From JBFFSQ01 sp041572275 (GTDB lineage: Bacteria; Pseudomonadota; Gammaproteobacteria; SZUA-229), in the NCBI GenBank assembly GCA_041572275.1, contig JBFFSQ010000199.1, positions 1 to 5,398 on the forward strand: DNA of 5,398 nt, in the 5' to 3' direction. Every line of letters starts with the position of its first letter. The first letter of the stretch is position 1. Of the stretch, positions 1-5,398 are shown in pieces. A program made the translations under genes and the position numbers. The notes beneath the pieces are model-generated. The model was not told the origin of the DNA, searched no databases, and saw nothing but the letters and a program-made list of their open reading frames with translations.

Positions 1-328
1 CTGTATAGAACCGTCGGCCATTTTCAGTATTGATAGCAATGCGATCCTGAAGCAAGGCATAACACTCATCTGCAGTTTCAGCCTTTTTTCCAATCTTAAG
101 CTTCCTCACATGATGATTTTCAGCCAAGTCAACTACAACCAGGTTATATGAGTTTAAATCGATATCAGCCTCGATAGCGAGACAATTTCCATGAAGCCAC
201 CCCACTACCCTACTAGAAACATCGCCAACTTCAGAATTACTCTCGGACATAGGCGTACAGCCTAATAGGAATAATACCAAACCAGAAAATATCCCTAATC
301 GGATAGCAGCTAATTTGAATATTTTCAT
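1..328 (-). CDS. Lipoprotein, partial (C-terminus beyond the left edge)
   Basis: An open frame of 109 codons starts at ATG 328-326 and leaves the window at base 1 with no stop. The N-terminus is a lipoprotein signal peptide: basic residues (K2, K5, R10), a hydrophobic stretch (about 11-22) and the lipobox LLGC with the lipidated Cys at residue 24. Residue +2 is Thr, not Asp, so by the Lol rule the protein should go to the outer membrane. The mature part seen so far has two cysteines (C49, C89) that could form a disulfide, and ends in NGRRFYT. I recognise no family. The start lies one base after the TGA of the upstream peptidase gene, with a GGAAGA ribosome site (333-338) inside the end of that gene, so the two are very probably co-transcribed and translationally coupled. 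An immunity-type or spanin-like role is inference from this coupling only. Confidence 0.8.
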   Translation of the reverse strand, partial: MKIFKLAAIRLGIFSGLVLFLLGCTPMSESNSEVGDVSSRVVGWLHGNCLAIEADIDLNSYNLVVVDLAENHHVRKLKIGKKAETADECYALLQDRIAINTENGRRFYT

Positions 329-329
329 T

Positions 330-902
330 TCATCTTCCGTTATATGACCAGTGGGGAGCATCAGACTTTAACTTCTTAACACCATATGACTCACCTATAG
401 CATGTAACACTCCATTTGTATTCACATTGGGTGAATATGTTACCGAAACTTCGGTATTGTCTTTTTTCTTAACCTTGATAGTACCCGTCCATTTTATGGT
501 CATATCGATTGCCTTTCCAGCAATGTGATTGCTTGTCAGCGAAGGTGGGTTAATGCTTCTTGGTGGCACAGCCAGACCAAAACCATTGACCATCTCGAGG
601 GCCCCAGCTTTACTCTTTGCAAGATCACCATGATCCCATTGTATATCTACACCTATCATCTTTTTAGCATCGACTGGCTTACATTTACCCTGAGAGAGTT
701 TCCATGACCAATGAAACAAATAGGCACGTTTGTCACTTCTTTTTGTTGTTGATACATCAACTTTGGCACCGGCATCTGTTAGTGCTTTAATAAAGGCTTT
801 TACGTTTGCCTTGAATGACGCATCGAGATCATCTATTTTGTCGCTATTCTTTGCATTTGTATTCGCCCAGGTTACCCAGTATTTTCCACTTTTAGTTGGC
901 AT
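330..902 (-). CDS. LAS/M15-type zinc peptidase (probable peptidoglycan peptidase)
   Basis: This 190-residue protein carries the metal-site signature of LAS/M15 peptidases (D-Ala-D-Ala carboxypeptidases, VanX/VanY, phage T5 and Ply500 endolysins). Residues 124-133 read SNHIAGKAID, giving Zn ligands H126 and D133 with the family spacing of seven. Residues 181-184 (DAPH) supply the D-x-x-H motif, with D181 as likely general base and H184 as third ligand. A conserved-looking RAYLFHWSW block (59-67) may hold the substrate-stabilising Arg. There is no signal peptide or membrane segment, so the protein would need a lysis or specialised secretion route to reach peptidoglycan. The start is supported by AAGGAA (909-914) six bases upstream and an in-frame stop just before it. 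The gene ends one base before a lipoprotein gene. The exact bond cut cannot be read from the sequence; the fold assignment is firm, the biological role (endolysin, secreted effector or cell-wall enzyme) is open. Confidence 0.85.
   Translation of the reverse strand: MPTKSGKYWVTWANTNAKNSDKIDDLDASFKANVKAFIKALTDAGAKVDVSTTKRSDKRAYLFHWSWKLSQGKCKPVDAKKMIGVDIQWDHGDLAKSKAGALEMVNGFGLAVPPRSINPPSLTSNHIAGKAIDMTIKWTGTIKVKKKDNTEVSVTYSPNVNTNGVLHAIGESYGVKKLKSDAPHWSYNGR
333..338 (-). promoter_or_regulatory. Ribosome binding site of the lipoprotein gene
   Basis: GGAAGA on the minus strand, four bases before the ATG at 328. It lies within the last codons of the peptidase gene, which supports translational coupling of the pair. 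Confidence 0.55.
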
Positions 903-957
903 AAAACATTCCTTATTTGTAACAGATTATTAATTATTCAAATTCTTTATAGATCTC

Positions 958-986
958 ATTATATGGTGTAGCGAAAAAGTTCATTA
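958..986 (-). promoter_or_regulatory. Candidate promoter of the peptidase/lipoprotein unit
   Basis: A perfect -10 hexamer TATAAT lies on the minus strand at 963-958, 55 bases upstream of the peptidase start. No good -35 box sits at 16-18 bp; the best is TTAATG or TAATGA around 981-987, a weak match. The surrounding DNA is very AT-rich, so a chance TATAAT is possible. Confidence 0.4.
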
Positions 987-1027
987 ACCCTATATTTGAA
1001 ACTCTCTAATCTAATTTTTTATAACTT

Positions 1028-1176
1028 TTATGATTTGTTGATATCACCTGAGAAATACGCGGCCATTGCTTGTTCGCGTTCATCATCGATACTTTGCCCA
1101 TAAACAGGCGATATGATTATTAACAGGATAAGTAGAACACGGCTTATATTTTTTCAATCAAGACGCTATACATCAT
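1028..1176 (-). pseudogene. Frameshifted remnant of a small exported protein
   Basis: A minus-strand ATG at 1176 opens MMYSVLIEK and then runs into a run of six A (1151-1156) followed by a stop. If the run had seven A, the frame would continue as NISRVLLILLIIISPVYGQ, a good Sec signal peptide with a likely cut after VYG. It would then read SIDDEREQAMAAYFSGDINK and stop at 1030-1028. The acidic/amphipathic piece EQAMAAYFSGDINK resembles the first helix of TPR or Sel1 repeats, which often follow such signal peptides. The product would be only 46 residues, so it is probably the 5' stub of a lost periplasmic repeat protein, or a gene hit by a homopolymer sequencing error. No strong ribosome site is visible. 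The repeat-family resemblance is a guess by eye. Confidence 0.4.
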
Positions 1177-1700
1177 AGCTTAGGCATCCAATAATTAAAT
1201 GTTTTAATCCTTCAGGCATAGTTTAACGATGCAAATGGAAGTGGTAAATAGTATTTGTTCACAATCTTTGACCATTTAGAGAATTTCTATTTCTCTGGCT
1301 GCTGAAACTGTTCACAATTTAACCAAAAAACATTATCGCTTTATTAGTTCCCCATTATCCTTGATCACCTATGTCATAAAAACTATAAAGATCTGGATTT
1401 TAGTAGCAAGGTATTACCGATGATAATAAACAACATACACACCCAGAATCACTTGCAGCTGAGCATTCTCTAAATCCTGTTCACAGATAAATAGCAACAG
1501 TCGGGTTATGCTAAGCCCGTTCACCACCTCAAAACCACTAATATAGGTTTTTGACAGAAACGATGGGGCGCATGCAATCATCCCTGAGCAATTTATTTGG
1601 AAGTCAATCGTATAAGAACTCAAAGGTCTGCGGAATTAACAGAATCTTAGGGGAATCCCAAATTTAGGAAAGGTATAAAATGAAAGCCTTACTTCAATAC

Positions 1701-2558
1701 TCAAGCACTTTTCTTGAAGGTAAACAGCATATTCATCACATAAGAAGCCTGAGTATCCACTTCCTTTTTAAGCTCTGGCATATCCTCAACAGATAAGCCC
1801 GTTAACTGCCAACAAATGGGATTGATAATTAATGTTTCTGGATCAACAGGTTTCTTTGCCAGTGCATGTTGCGTAATCACCGAAGCAATATGAATAATCG
1901 CGGTCTCAACCTGATTCTGTTTTGCCTTTTCAGGTTCCATATGAAATTCGGTTGTTTGCTGTAAGCTTTCAGGAAATGCCCACTCCCGCATCAATTCAGC
2001 ACCAACCTGGCCATAATCAAAACCAAGCACCTTTCGCTCAGCAAGATAGAGATCAATGTCTTTCTCAATTGCCAGGTCTGCCGCCACACGACAACTCTCA
2101 GGTATTTTTTGATAGGCGATTAAATGACCAATGTTATGTAATAAACCCGCGATAAATGGCCGCTCAGCATCCACATCCTTACATCGGTAAGCCAGCATGC
2201 GAGCCATTACCGCACAGTAGACACCATTAAACCAGAAGTCATAAATATTTAAATGCTCATTGGTAAAGCCTGAAAAGCTATCAACAACCACGGTCGCTAG
2301 CACCAGATCATGCACCTGCTGAATACCCAGTAAACTAATAGCATGGGTCATGGTATCAATCTGCCCCACCAGACCATAATAAGGACTATTTATAAATTTC
2401 AGGATGCGGGTGGTTATCGCCGGATCATAGACAATCACATTGGCAATATCTTCCATTGATGAATCCGGTGATAACATCACTTCTCTTAACCGAACATAAA
2501 CATCAGGGAGGGAAATTAAATCAATAGACTCTTTAACCAGGCTTTGGGCAGAATTCAT
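1701..2558 (-). CDS. HDOD-domain signalling protein
   Basis: A 285-residue protein made almost entirely of one HDOD domain (about residues 13-210). Family marks are ISLPDVYVRLREVM (15-28), the DPAITTRILKFINSPYYG block (45-62), AISLLGIQQVHDLVL (73-87) and GLLHNIGHL (138-146). In the last, the HD metal pair of true HD phosphohydrolases is H141-N142, the sort of degeneration usual in HDOD proteins, which are regarded as non-catalytic regulators. H206 lies where HD relatives have another ligand. No GGDEF, EAL, receiver or membrane segment is attached, so it is a stand-alone HDOD protein, probably a cytoplasmic adaptor in signalling or stress responses; its partner cannot be read from the sequence. 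The start is ATG at 2558 with only a weak purine-rich ribosome site (AAGAATAAGA). It is divergent from the phosphatase gene and followed by a gene-free region; no clear terminator was found. Confidence 0.9.
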   Translation of the reverse strand: MNSAQSLVKESIDLISLPDVYVRLREVMLSPDSSMEDIANVIVYDPAITTRILKFINSPYYGLVGQIDTMTHAISLLGIQQVHDLVLATVVVDSFSGFTNEHLNIYDFWFNGVYCAVMARMLAYRCKDVDAERPFIAGLLHNIGHLIAYQKIPESCRVAADLAIEKDIDLYLAERKVLGFDYGQVGAELMREWAFPESLQQTTEFHMEPEKAKQNQVETAIIHIASVITQHALAKKPVDPETLIINPICWQLTGLSVEDMPELKKEVDTQASYVMNMLFTFKKSA

Positions 2559-2627
2559 AGTCTTATTCTTGTTTAAAAATTATGTTTCCGTTAAATTTTA
2601 CCAAGTTAAAACATCTGATAAATAGGT

Positions 2628-2692
2628 TCAGAGCACAGTTTTTTAAAATATCGGTCAATTCTATGCTCTGATCTATATGAAATAACCGATAT
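2628..2692. repeat. Two interleaved 8-bp inverted repeats in the divergent intergenic region
   Basis: TCAGAGCA (2628-2635) pairs with TGCTCTGA (2664-2671), and ATATCGGT (2648-2655) pairs with ACCGATAT (2685-2692). The arms alternate, so they could be two overlapping operators, or in a transcript a pseudoknot-like fold. Single 8-bp inverted repeats are not rare by chance in a region this size. Confidence 0.4.
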
Positions 2693-2694
2693 AC

Positions 2695-2706
2695 TCACTT
2701 AAGTGA
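2695..2706. promoter_or_regulatory. Perfect 12-bp palindrome, candidate operator
   Basis: TCACTTAAGTGA is its own reverse complement over all 12 bases. It overlaps the candidate -35 box GTGACA (2703-2708) of the phosphatase promoter and lies between two copies of CCGATATA (2686-2693 and 2723-2730). This is the geometry of a repressor site, but I do not recognise a known regulator motif. Confidence 0.4.
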
Positions 2707-2732
2707 CAAATGAGATCTTTCTCCGATATAGC
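2703..2732 (+). promoter_or_regulatory. Candidate promoter of the histidine phosphatase gene
   Basis: GTGACA (five of six -35 consensus bases) is followed after 18 bp by TATAGC (four of six -10 bases), about 60 bases before the ATG at 2795. An alternative -10, TATACT at 2691-2696 region, has no matching -35. Prediction by eye only. Confidence 0.35.
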
Positions 2733-2794
2733 TATACCCGCTTTAATTTCAATCTAGCCAGATTTCTACAACAAAATTAATCACAATCAAAACA

Positions 2795-3427
2795 ATGACC
2801 ACAAAAGTATGCATCATTCGCCACGGAGAAACAGACTGGAACAAGGAAGGACGTATTCAGGGACAACTCGACATCCCCTTAAATACAACAGGACGTGCCC
2901 AGGCAATAGCCATGGCATCAAAAGCAGCACATTTTAAATTCGACGCCCTCTATAGCAGTGATCTTGAACGTGCTATAGAAACAGCCCGAGCACTGGCGAA
3001 ACATTTCAAGCTCGACATTCAGTCGAAGCCCCAACTACGTGAGCGTCACTTCGGTAAATTTCAGGGCCTCTACAAAGCCGAAGCGCCTGAACAGTACCCC
3101 GAAGCCTACGCCCTTTATGAAGCCCGTGACTTAAACTACGATTTTGAAACTGGCGAAAACCTCACCCAATTTTCACAACGGGTTATCGCTACTTTTAACG
3201 AACTGGTAAAGCATCATCCCAATCAACAAATTGCGGTGGTTTGTCATGCCGGTCCGCTTGATATTATGTATCGCCAGGCAATGTCACGCCCTCTACATAC
3301 AGAACGTGACTTTGCGATACCCAATAGCGCCTTAAACTGGTTTCATCATGACAACAGTGGCTGGCATCTAGATCATTGGGATGATCACCACCATGTCAAA
3401 GACGTAATAATGAATTCGGTTGAGTGA
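2795..3427 (+). CDS. Histidine phosphatase family protein (GpmB/CobC-like)
   Basis: A 210-residue cytoplasmic enzyme of the histidine phosphatase (phosphoglycerate mutase-like) superfamily. The catalytic set is complete: RHGETDWN (9-16) with the phospho-accepting H10 and R9, R59 in SSDLERAIETA, the acid E83 in LRERHFG, and the second histidine H151 in CHAG. GRIQGQLDIPLNTTGRAQA (19-37) is the typical second block of the GpmB/CobC/fructose-2,6-bisphosphatase-like subgroup. Length matches these small phosphatases. Substrate is undecided: alpha-ribazole phosphate, phosphoglycerate and sugar or nucleotide phosphates are all precedented, and no cobalamin gene adjoins to favour CobC. The C-terminus is unusually His/Asp-rich (HLDHWDDHHH, 191-200), which could bind metal. 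There is no clear Shine-Dalgarno before the ATG, so it may have a short or leaderless-type leader. It converges on selO with 42 bp between the stop codons. Confidence 0.9.
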   Translation: MTTKVCIIRHGETDWNKEGRIQGQLDIPLNTTGRAQAIAMASKAAHFKFDALYSSDLERAIETARALAKHFKLDIQSKPQLRERHFGKFQGLYKAEAPEQYPEAYALYEARDLNYDFETGENLTQFSQRVIATFNELVKHHPNQQIAVVCHAGPLDIMYRQAMSRPLHTERDFAIPNSALNWFHHDNSGWHLDHWDDHHHVKDVIMNSVE

Positions 3428-3469
3428 TGAAGTTAAATAGCATCAGACAAGATTGTTAGCTCGTGTTTG

Positions 3470-4954
3470 CTAAGTCCCACAAAAGGTCTGCTGTACCACT
3501 TCATCTGGCTCAGGTGGAAGCATGTAACTGTCCTTGCCTGCCTGATATTGAAACGGGTTTTGTAACACGTCATGCAACGCATGAAATGGCGCAAAGTCAT
3601 TATAATCTTCAGCGGCCCGAATCGCCGCTTCAATCTGGTGATTGCGGGGAATATACACCGGGTTTACCGACTGCATGCTGGTCTGGCGCTCACTGTTACT
3701 CGCCGTTTCCATCATCAAGCGTTGACGCCAACGACCAAGCCAGGAATCAATGGCGTCGCGATTAATAAACAAATCACGAATTGCAGAATCTTTGTCACCT
3801 GCTTCACTGTTCAACTGCGAGAGATAATAAAACGTCAGCGTAAAATCAGCCTGATTCTCGGCCATGGTATCCAGCAGGGACTCCACCAGTACCTTATCCT
3901 CTTCCGGCTTCACTCCGTCACATGCGGTTAACCCACATTTAGCACGAAAACCGGCCAGCCACTCATTGCCGTAGCGGTGGACATATTTCTCCAGAATATC
4001 CTGTGCCAGGGTCACCGCCACGTCAGTGTCATCGGCAAACAAGGGCAACAAGGCTTCGGCCAGTCGCGATAAATTCCAGATCCCGATGTTGGGCTGATTA
4101 CTATAGGCATAACGCCCCTGACGATCGATAGAGCTATACACCTGGCTATGGTTATAAAAATCCATAAAGGCACAGGGACCGTAATCGATGGTTTCACCGG
4201 CAATAGACATATTATCGGTATTCATCACGCCATGAATAAAGCCTATATGCATCCATTGTGCAATCAGGCTGGCCTGACGCAGGACCACCGCTTCGAACAG
4301 GGCCAGATAGGAATTCTCAGCGTCAGCCACTTCGGAATAATTGCGCTCAATCACATAATCCGCCAGCGCCTTAACCGACTCAACATCTTCCTGCATCGCA
4401 AAATATTCAAAGCTACCCACCCGAATAAAACTGGACGCCGCCCGGGTAATCACCCCGCCCGGCAACAACCGCTCCCGCGCCACCGGCTCACCCGTAATAA
4501 CCGCAGCCAACGCCCGCGTGGTGGGCACATACAACTTATGCATCGCTTCACTCACAAGGTATTCACGCAGCACTGGGCCCAGTGCCGCGCGGCCATCACC
4601 ATTACGGGAATAACGGGTTTGTCCCGAACCTTTTAACTGGATATCCAGCGAGCGACCCTCAGCCCCCAGCTCACCCAGGTAAATCGCCCGGCCATCCCCC
4701 AACTGGGGATTAAAGTGCCCAAACTGATGCCCCGCATAGGCCATCGCCAGGGGCTCACAGGAATCATGAATCAGGTTGCCAGAAAATACATCGGCGAGAA
4801 AAGCATCATCCAGATCCCCAGACACCCCAAGCTCAGCCGCCAGATCATGGTTAAATTTGATTAAAGCAGGCTTTGAAACAGGGGTGGGCTTACATTTATC
4901 GTAAAAACCCTCACCCAGTGACAGATATCGATTTGTAAAGGAGAATTGAGTCAA
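3470..4954 (-). CDS. selO: Protein adenylyltransferase SelO (YdiU family)
   Basis: A 494-residue full-length SelO, a kinase-like enzyme that transfers AMP from ATP to hydroxyl side chains of proteins and is linked to redox homeostasis (for example SucA and glutaredoxin in E. coli). Key residues are present: GDGRA (87-91), K108 in QLKGSG, E131 in REYLVSEAM, R171 in TRAASSF, N-T-D-N with catalytic D247 and N248, and metal-binding D257 in IDYGP. From memory, each sits five residues before its counterpart in the characterised Pseudomonas syringae enzyme (K113, E136, R176, D252, N253, D262). MQSVNP (427-432) and the C-terminal TFCGT are also typical; C492 matches the position taken by selenocysteine in animal SelO and can form a regulatory disulfide. 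The start is TTG at 4954, chosen because the N-terminus then matches the family and no upstream in-frame ATG exists before the stop near 5000. The ribosome site is weak (TGAG). It appears monocistronic. Confidence 0.95.
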   Translation of the reverse strand: MTQFSFTNRYLSLGEGFYDKCKPTPVSKPALIKFNHDLAAELGVSGDLDDAFLADVFSGNLIHDSCEPLAMAYAGHQFGHFNPQLGDGRAIYLGELGAEGRSLDIQLKGSGQTRYSRNGDGRAALGPVLREYLVSEAMHKLYVPTTRALAAVITGEPVARERLLPGGVITRAASSFIRVGSFEYFAMQEDVESVKALADYVIERNYSEVADAENSYLALFEAVVLRQASLIAQWMHIGFIHGVMNTDNMSIAGETIDYGPCAFMDFYNHSQVYSSIDRQGRYAYSNQPNIGIWNLSRLAEALLPLFADDTDVAVTLAQDILEKYVHRYGNEWLAGFRAKCGLTACDGVKPEEDKVLVESLLDTMAENQADFTLTFYYLSQLNSEAGDKDSAIRDLFINRDAIDSWLGRWRQRLMMETASNSERQTSMQSVNPVYIPRNHQIEAAIRAAEDYNDFAPFHALHDVLQNPFQYQAGKDSYMLPPEPDEVVQQTFCGT

Positions 4955-5060
4955 TGGTTTACTCAGGTAATTGAAGATTAGAACTAATAGTTTAACTTAA
5001 ACGCTTAGATGAATTGCCTGAGAAAATTTGTGGGAACAAGACATGAAAAGCTTACAGAAT
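4955..5060 (-). promoter_or_regulatory. Upstream region of selO
   Basis: About 100 AT-rich bases between the selO TTG and the repeat cluster. They must hold the selO promoter unless it lies within the repeats, but no convincing -35/-10 pair is visible. Confidence 0.3.
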
Positions 5061-5084
5061 GTCATTCTGAGCAGAGCCATAGCG
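5061..5084 (+). repeat. Half unit, copy 1
   Basis: Left-arm-only copy with three mismatches to the left arm of the palindrome at 5294-5393; the loop and right arm are missing. Its tail TAAACCTGGAATGTCATCC corresponds to the tail of copy 2. Confidence 0.75.
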
Positions 5085-5119
5085 TAAACCTGGAATGTCA
5101 TCCCGACCAATGTAACCGC

Positions 5120-5219
5120 TGTCATCCTGAGTGGAGCGATAGCGCAATCGAAGGATCTTAACGCTCTTAATCAAACACAAAGATGCTTCAACTCCGCTAA
5201 CGCTACGTTCAGCATGACA
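5120..5219 (+). repeat. 100-bp imperfect palindromic element, copy 1
   Basis: Begins TGTCATCCTGAG and ends CAGCATGACA. The 40-base arms (5120-5159 and 5180-5219) match as inverted repeats at 31 of 40 positions around a 20-base centre that contains CTCTTAATCAAACA. It differs from copy 2 at 8 of 100 positions. It has no coding capacity of note; it could be a non-autonomous MITE-like or REP-like element and would form a long hairpin in RNA or single-stranded DNA. Confidence 0.85.
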
Positions 5220-5239
5220 ACAGTTAAGTGATAGCGAAC

Positions 5240-5263
5240 ATCATCCTGAGCGGAGCGATAGCG
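5240..5263 (+). repeat. Half unit, copy 2
   Basis: Left-arm-only copy with one mismatch (first base) to the left arm of the palindrome at 5294-5393. It lies exactly 179 bases after copy 1 and is followed by a tail matching that of copy 1. Confidence 0.75.
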
Positions 5264-5293
5264 TCGCCCTAGAATGTCATCCTGAGCGCATTT

Positions 5294-5393
5294 TGTCATC
5301 CTGAGCGGAGCGATAGCGCAGTCGAAGGATCTTAACACTCTTAATCAAACATAAAGAAGCTTCAACTCCGCTACGGCAACGTTCAGCATGACA
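5294..5393 (+). repeat. 100-bp imperfect palindromic element, copy 2
   Basis: Same length and termini as the element at 5120-5219, 92% identical. Arms 5294-5333 and 5354-5393 match as inverted repeats at 30 of 40 positions. The core motif GAAGGATCTT recurs inverted as AAGAAGCTTC. Similar GTCATCCTGAGCG...GAAGGATCT palindromes are, from memory, scattered between genes in many unrelated bacteria. Confidence 0.85.
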
Positions 5394-5398
5394 ACAAC

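Larger units (their letters stand above)
903..1700. other. AT-rich intergenic stretch without an intact gene
   Basis: About 800 bases between the peptidase gene and the 3' end of the HDOD gene. I see one plausible gene remnant (1028-1176, annotated separately), a candidate promoter near 958-986, a short direct repeat TGTTCACAAT at 1256-1265 and 1309-1318, and a small GC-rich hairpin at 1502-1519 without a T-run. A TTG-initiated 69-codon frame (1623-1414, minus) resembles nothing I know. Composition is clearly more AT-rich than the genes to the right, which fits decayed or acquired DNA. Confidence 0.6.
5061..5398. repeat. Tandemly duplicated cluster of palindromic intergenic repeats
   Basis: The region holds six direct starts of a GTCATCCTGAG-type unit (5061, 5097, 5121, 5240, 5276, 5295) and two inverted ends (5218 and 5392). 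They form two composite blocks in the same order: a 24-base half unit, a tail ending CCT(G/A)GAATGTCATCC, a short fragment, then a full 100-bp palindrome. The half units and the short fragments are both 179 bases apart; the palindromes are 174 apart because one spacer is five bases shorter. This indicates duplication of a whole block. The second block ends about five bases before the window edge, so more copies may follow. Confidence 0.85.

Noticed and set aside
525..933. Two plus-strand frames of 60 and 67 residues
   Set aside because: They are antisense to the peptidase gene, whose catalytic motifs show the true coding strand.
1502..1519. GC-rich hairpin CGGGTT...AAGCCCG as a terminator
   Set aside because: Short stem with a wobble pair and no T-run on either side; it is also about 180 bases past the HDOD stop codon.
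1414..1623. TTG-initiated 69-residue frame on the minus strand
   Set aside because: No recognisable family, no ribosome site before the TTG, and it lies in AT-rich gene-free DNA. It may be a remnant, but nothing supports calling it a gene.
1680..1796. Plus-strand 38-codon frame with a good AGGAAAGG ribosome-like site at 1666-1673
   Set aside because: It runs antisense into the conserved 3' end of the HDOD gene and its sequence resembles no known small protein; most likely chance.
3456..3473. Hairpin TTAGC...GCTAA between the convergent phosphatase and selO genes
   Set aside because: Only five AT-rich pairs, no T-run, and it overlaps the selO stop codon; not a credible intrinsic terminator.
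3463..4636. Several plus-strand frames of 100 to 162 residues
   Set aside because: All lie antisense to selO, whose conserved residues confirm the minus strand; their Arg/His/Pro-rich composition is typical of shadow frames.
5061..5398. CRISPR array
   Set aside because: The units are long internal palindromes with irregular spacing and similar inter-unit sequence, not short identical repeats with unique spacers.

Overview
The window looks like chromosomal DNA of a gammaproteobacterium of moderate GC. This rests on the gene families (a SelO/YdiU protein with the bacterial Cys-Gly-Thr tail, an HDOD signalling protein, a GpmB/CobC-like histidine phosphatase) and on intergenic palindromic repeats. 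No rRNA, tRNA or complete mobile element was seen, and the genus cannot be fixed from this sequence.

Layout, left to right. Positions 1-902 (minus strand) hold a two-gene unit: a zinc LAS/M15-type peptidase without a signal peptide, then, one base after its stop codon, a lipoprotein gene that runs off the left edge. A perfect TATAAT box lies upstream. Positions 903-1700 are AT-rich with no intact gene; they contain a frameshifted remnant of a small exported protein (1028-1176). Positions 1701-2558 (minus) encode an HDOD-domain protein. It is divergent from a histidine phosphatase (2795-3427, plus) across a 236-bp region with a perfect 12-bp palindrome, repeated CCGATATA boxes and two interleaved inverted repeats. 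The phosphatase converges on selO (3470-4954, minus), which starts with TTG and keeps all the catalytic residues of the protein AMPylase. Positions 5061-5398, upstream of selO, are a cluster of palindromic repeats: two 100-bp imperfect palindromes, each preceded by partial units, arranged as a tandem duplication of about 179 bp.

The three central genes are housekeeping or signalling genes in separate transcription units with no evident shared pathway. The most accessory-looking parts are the peptidase/lipoprotein pair, which could be a peptidoglycan-targeting effector with a periplasmic protector (or a lysis pair), and the repeat cluster at the right end.
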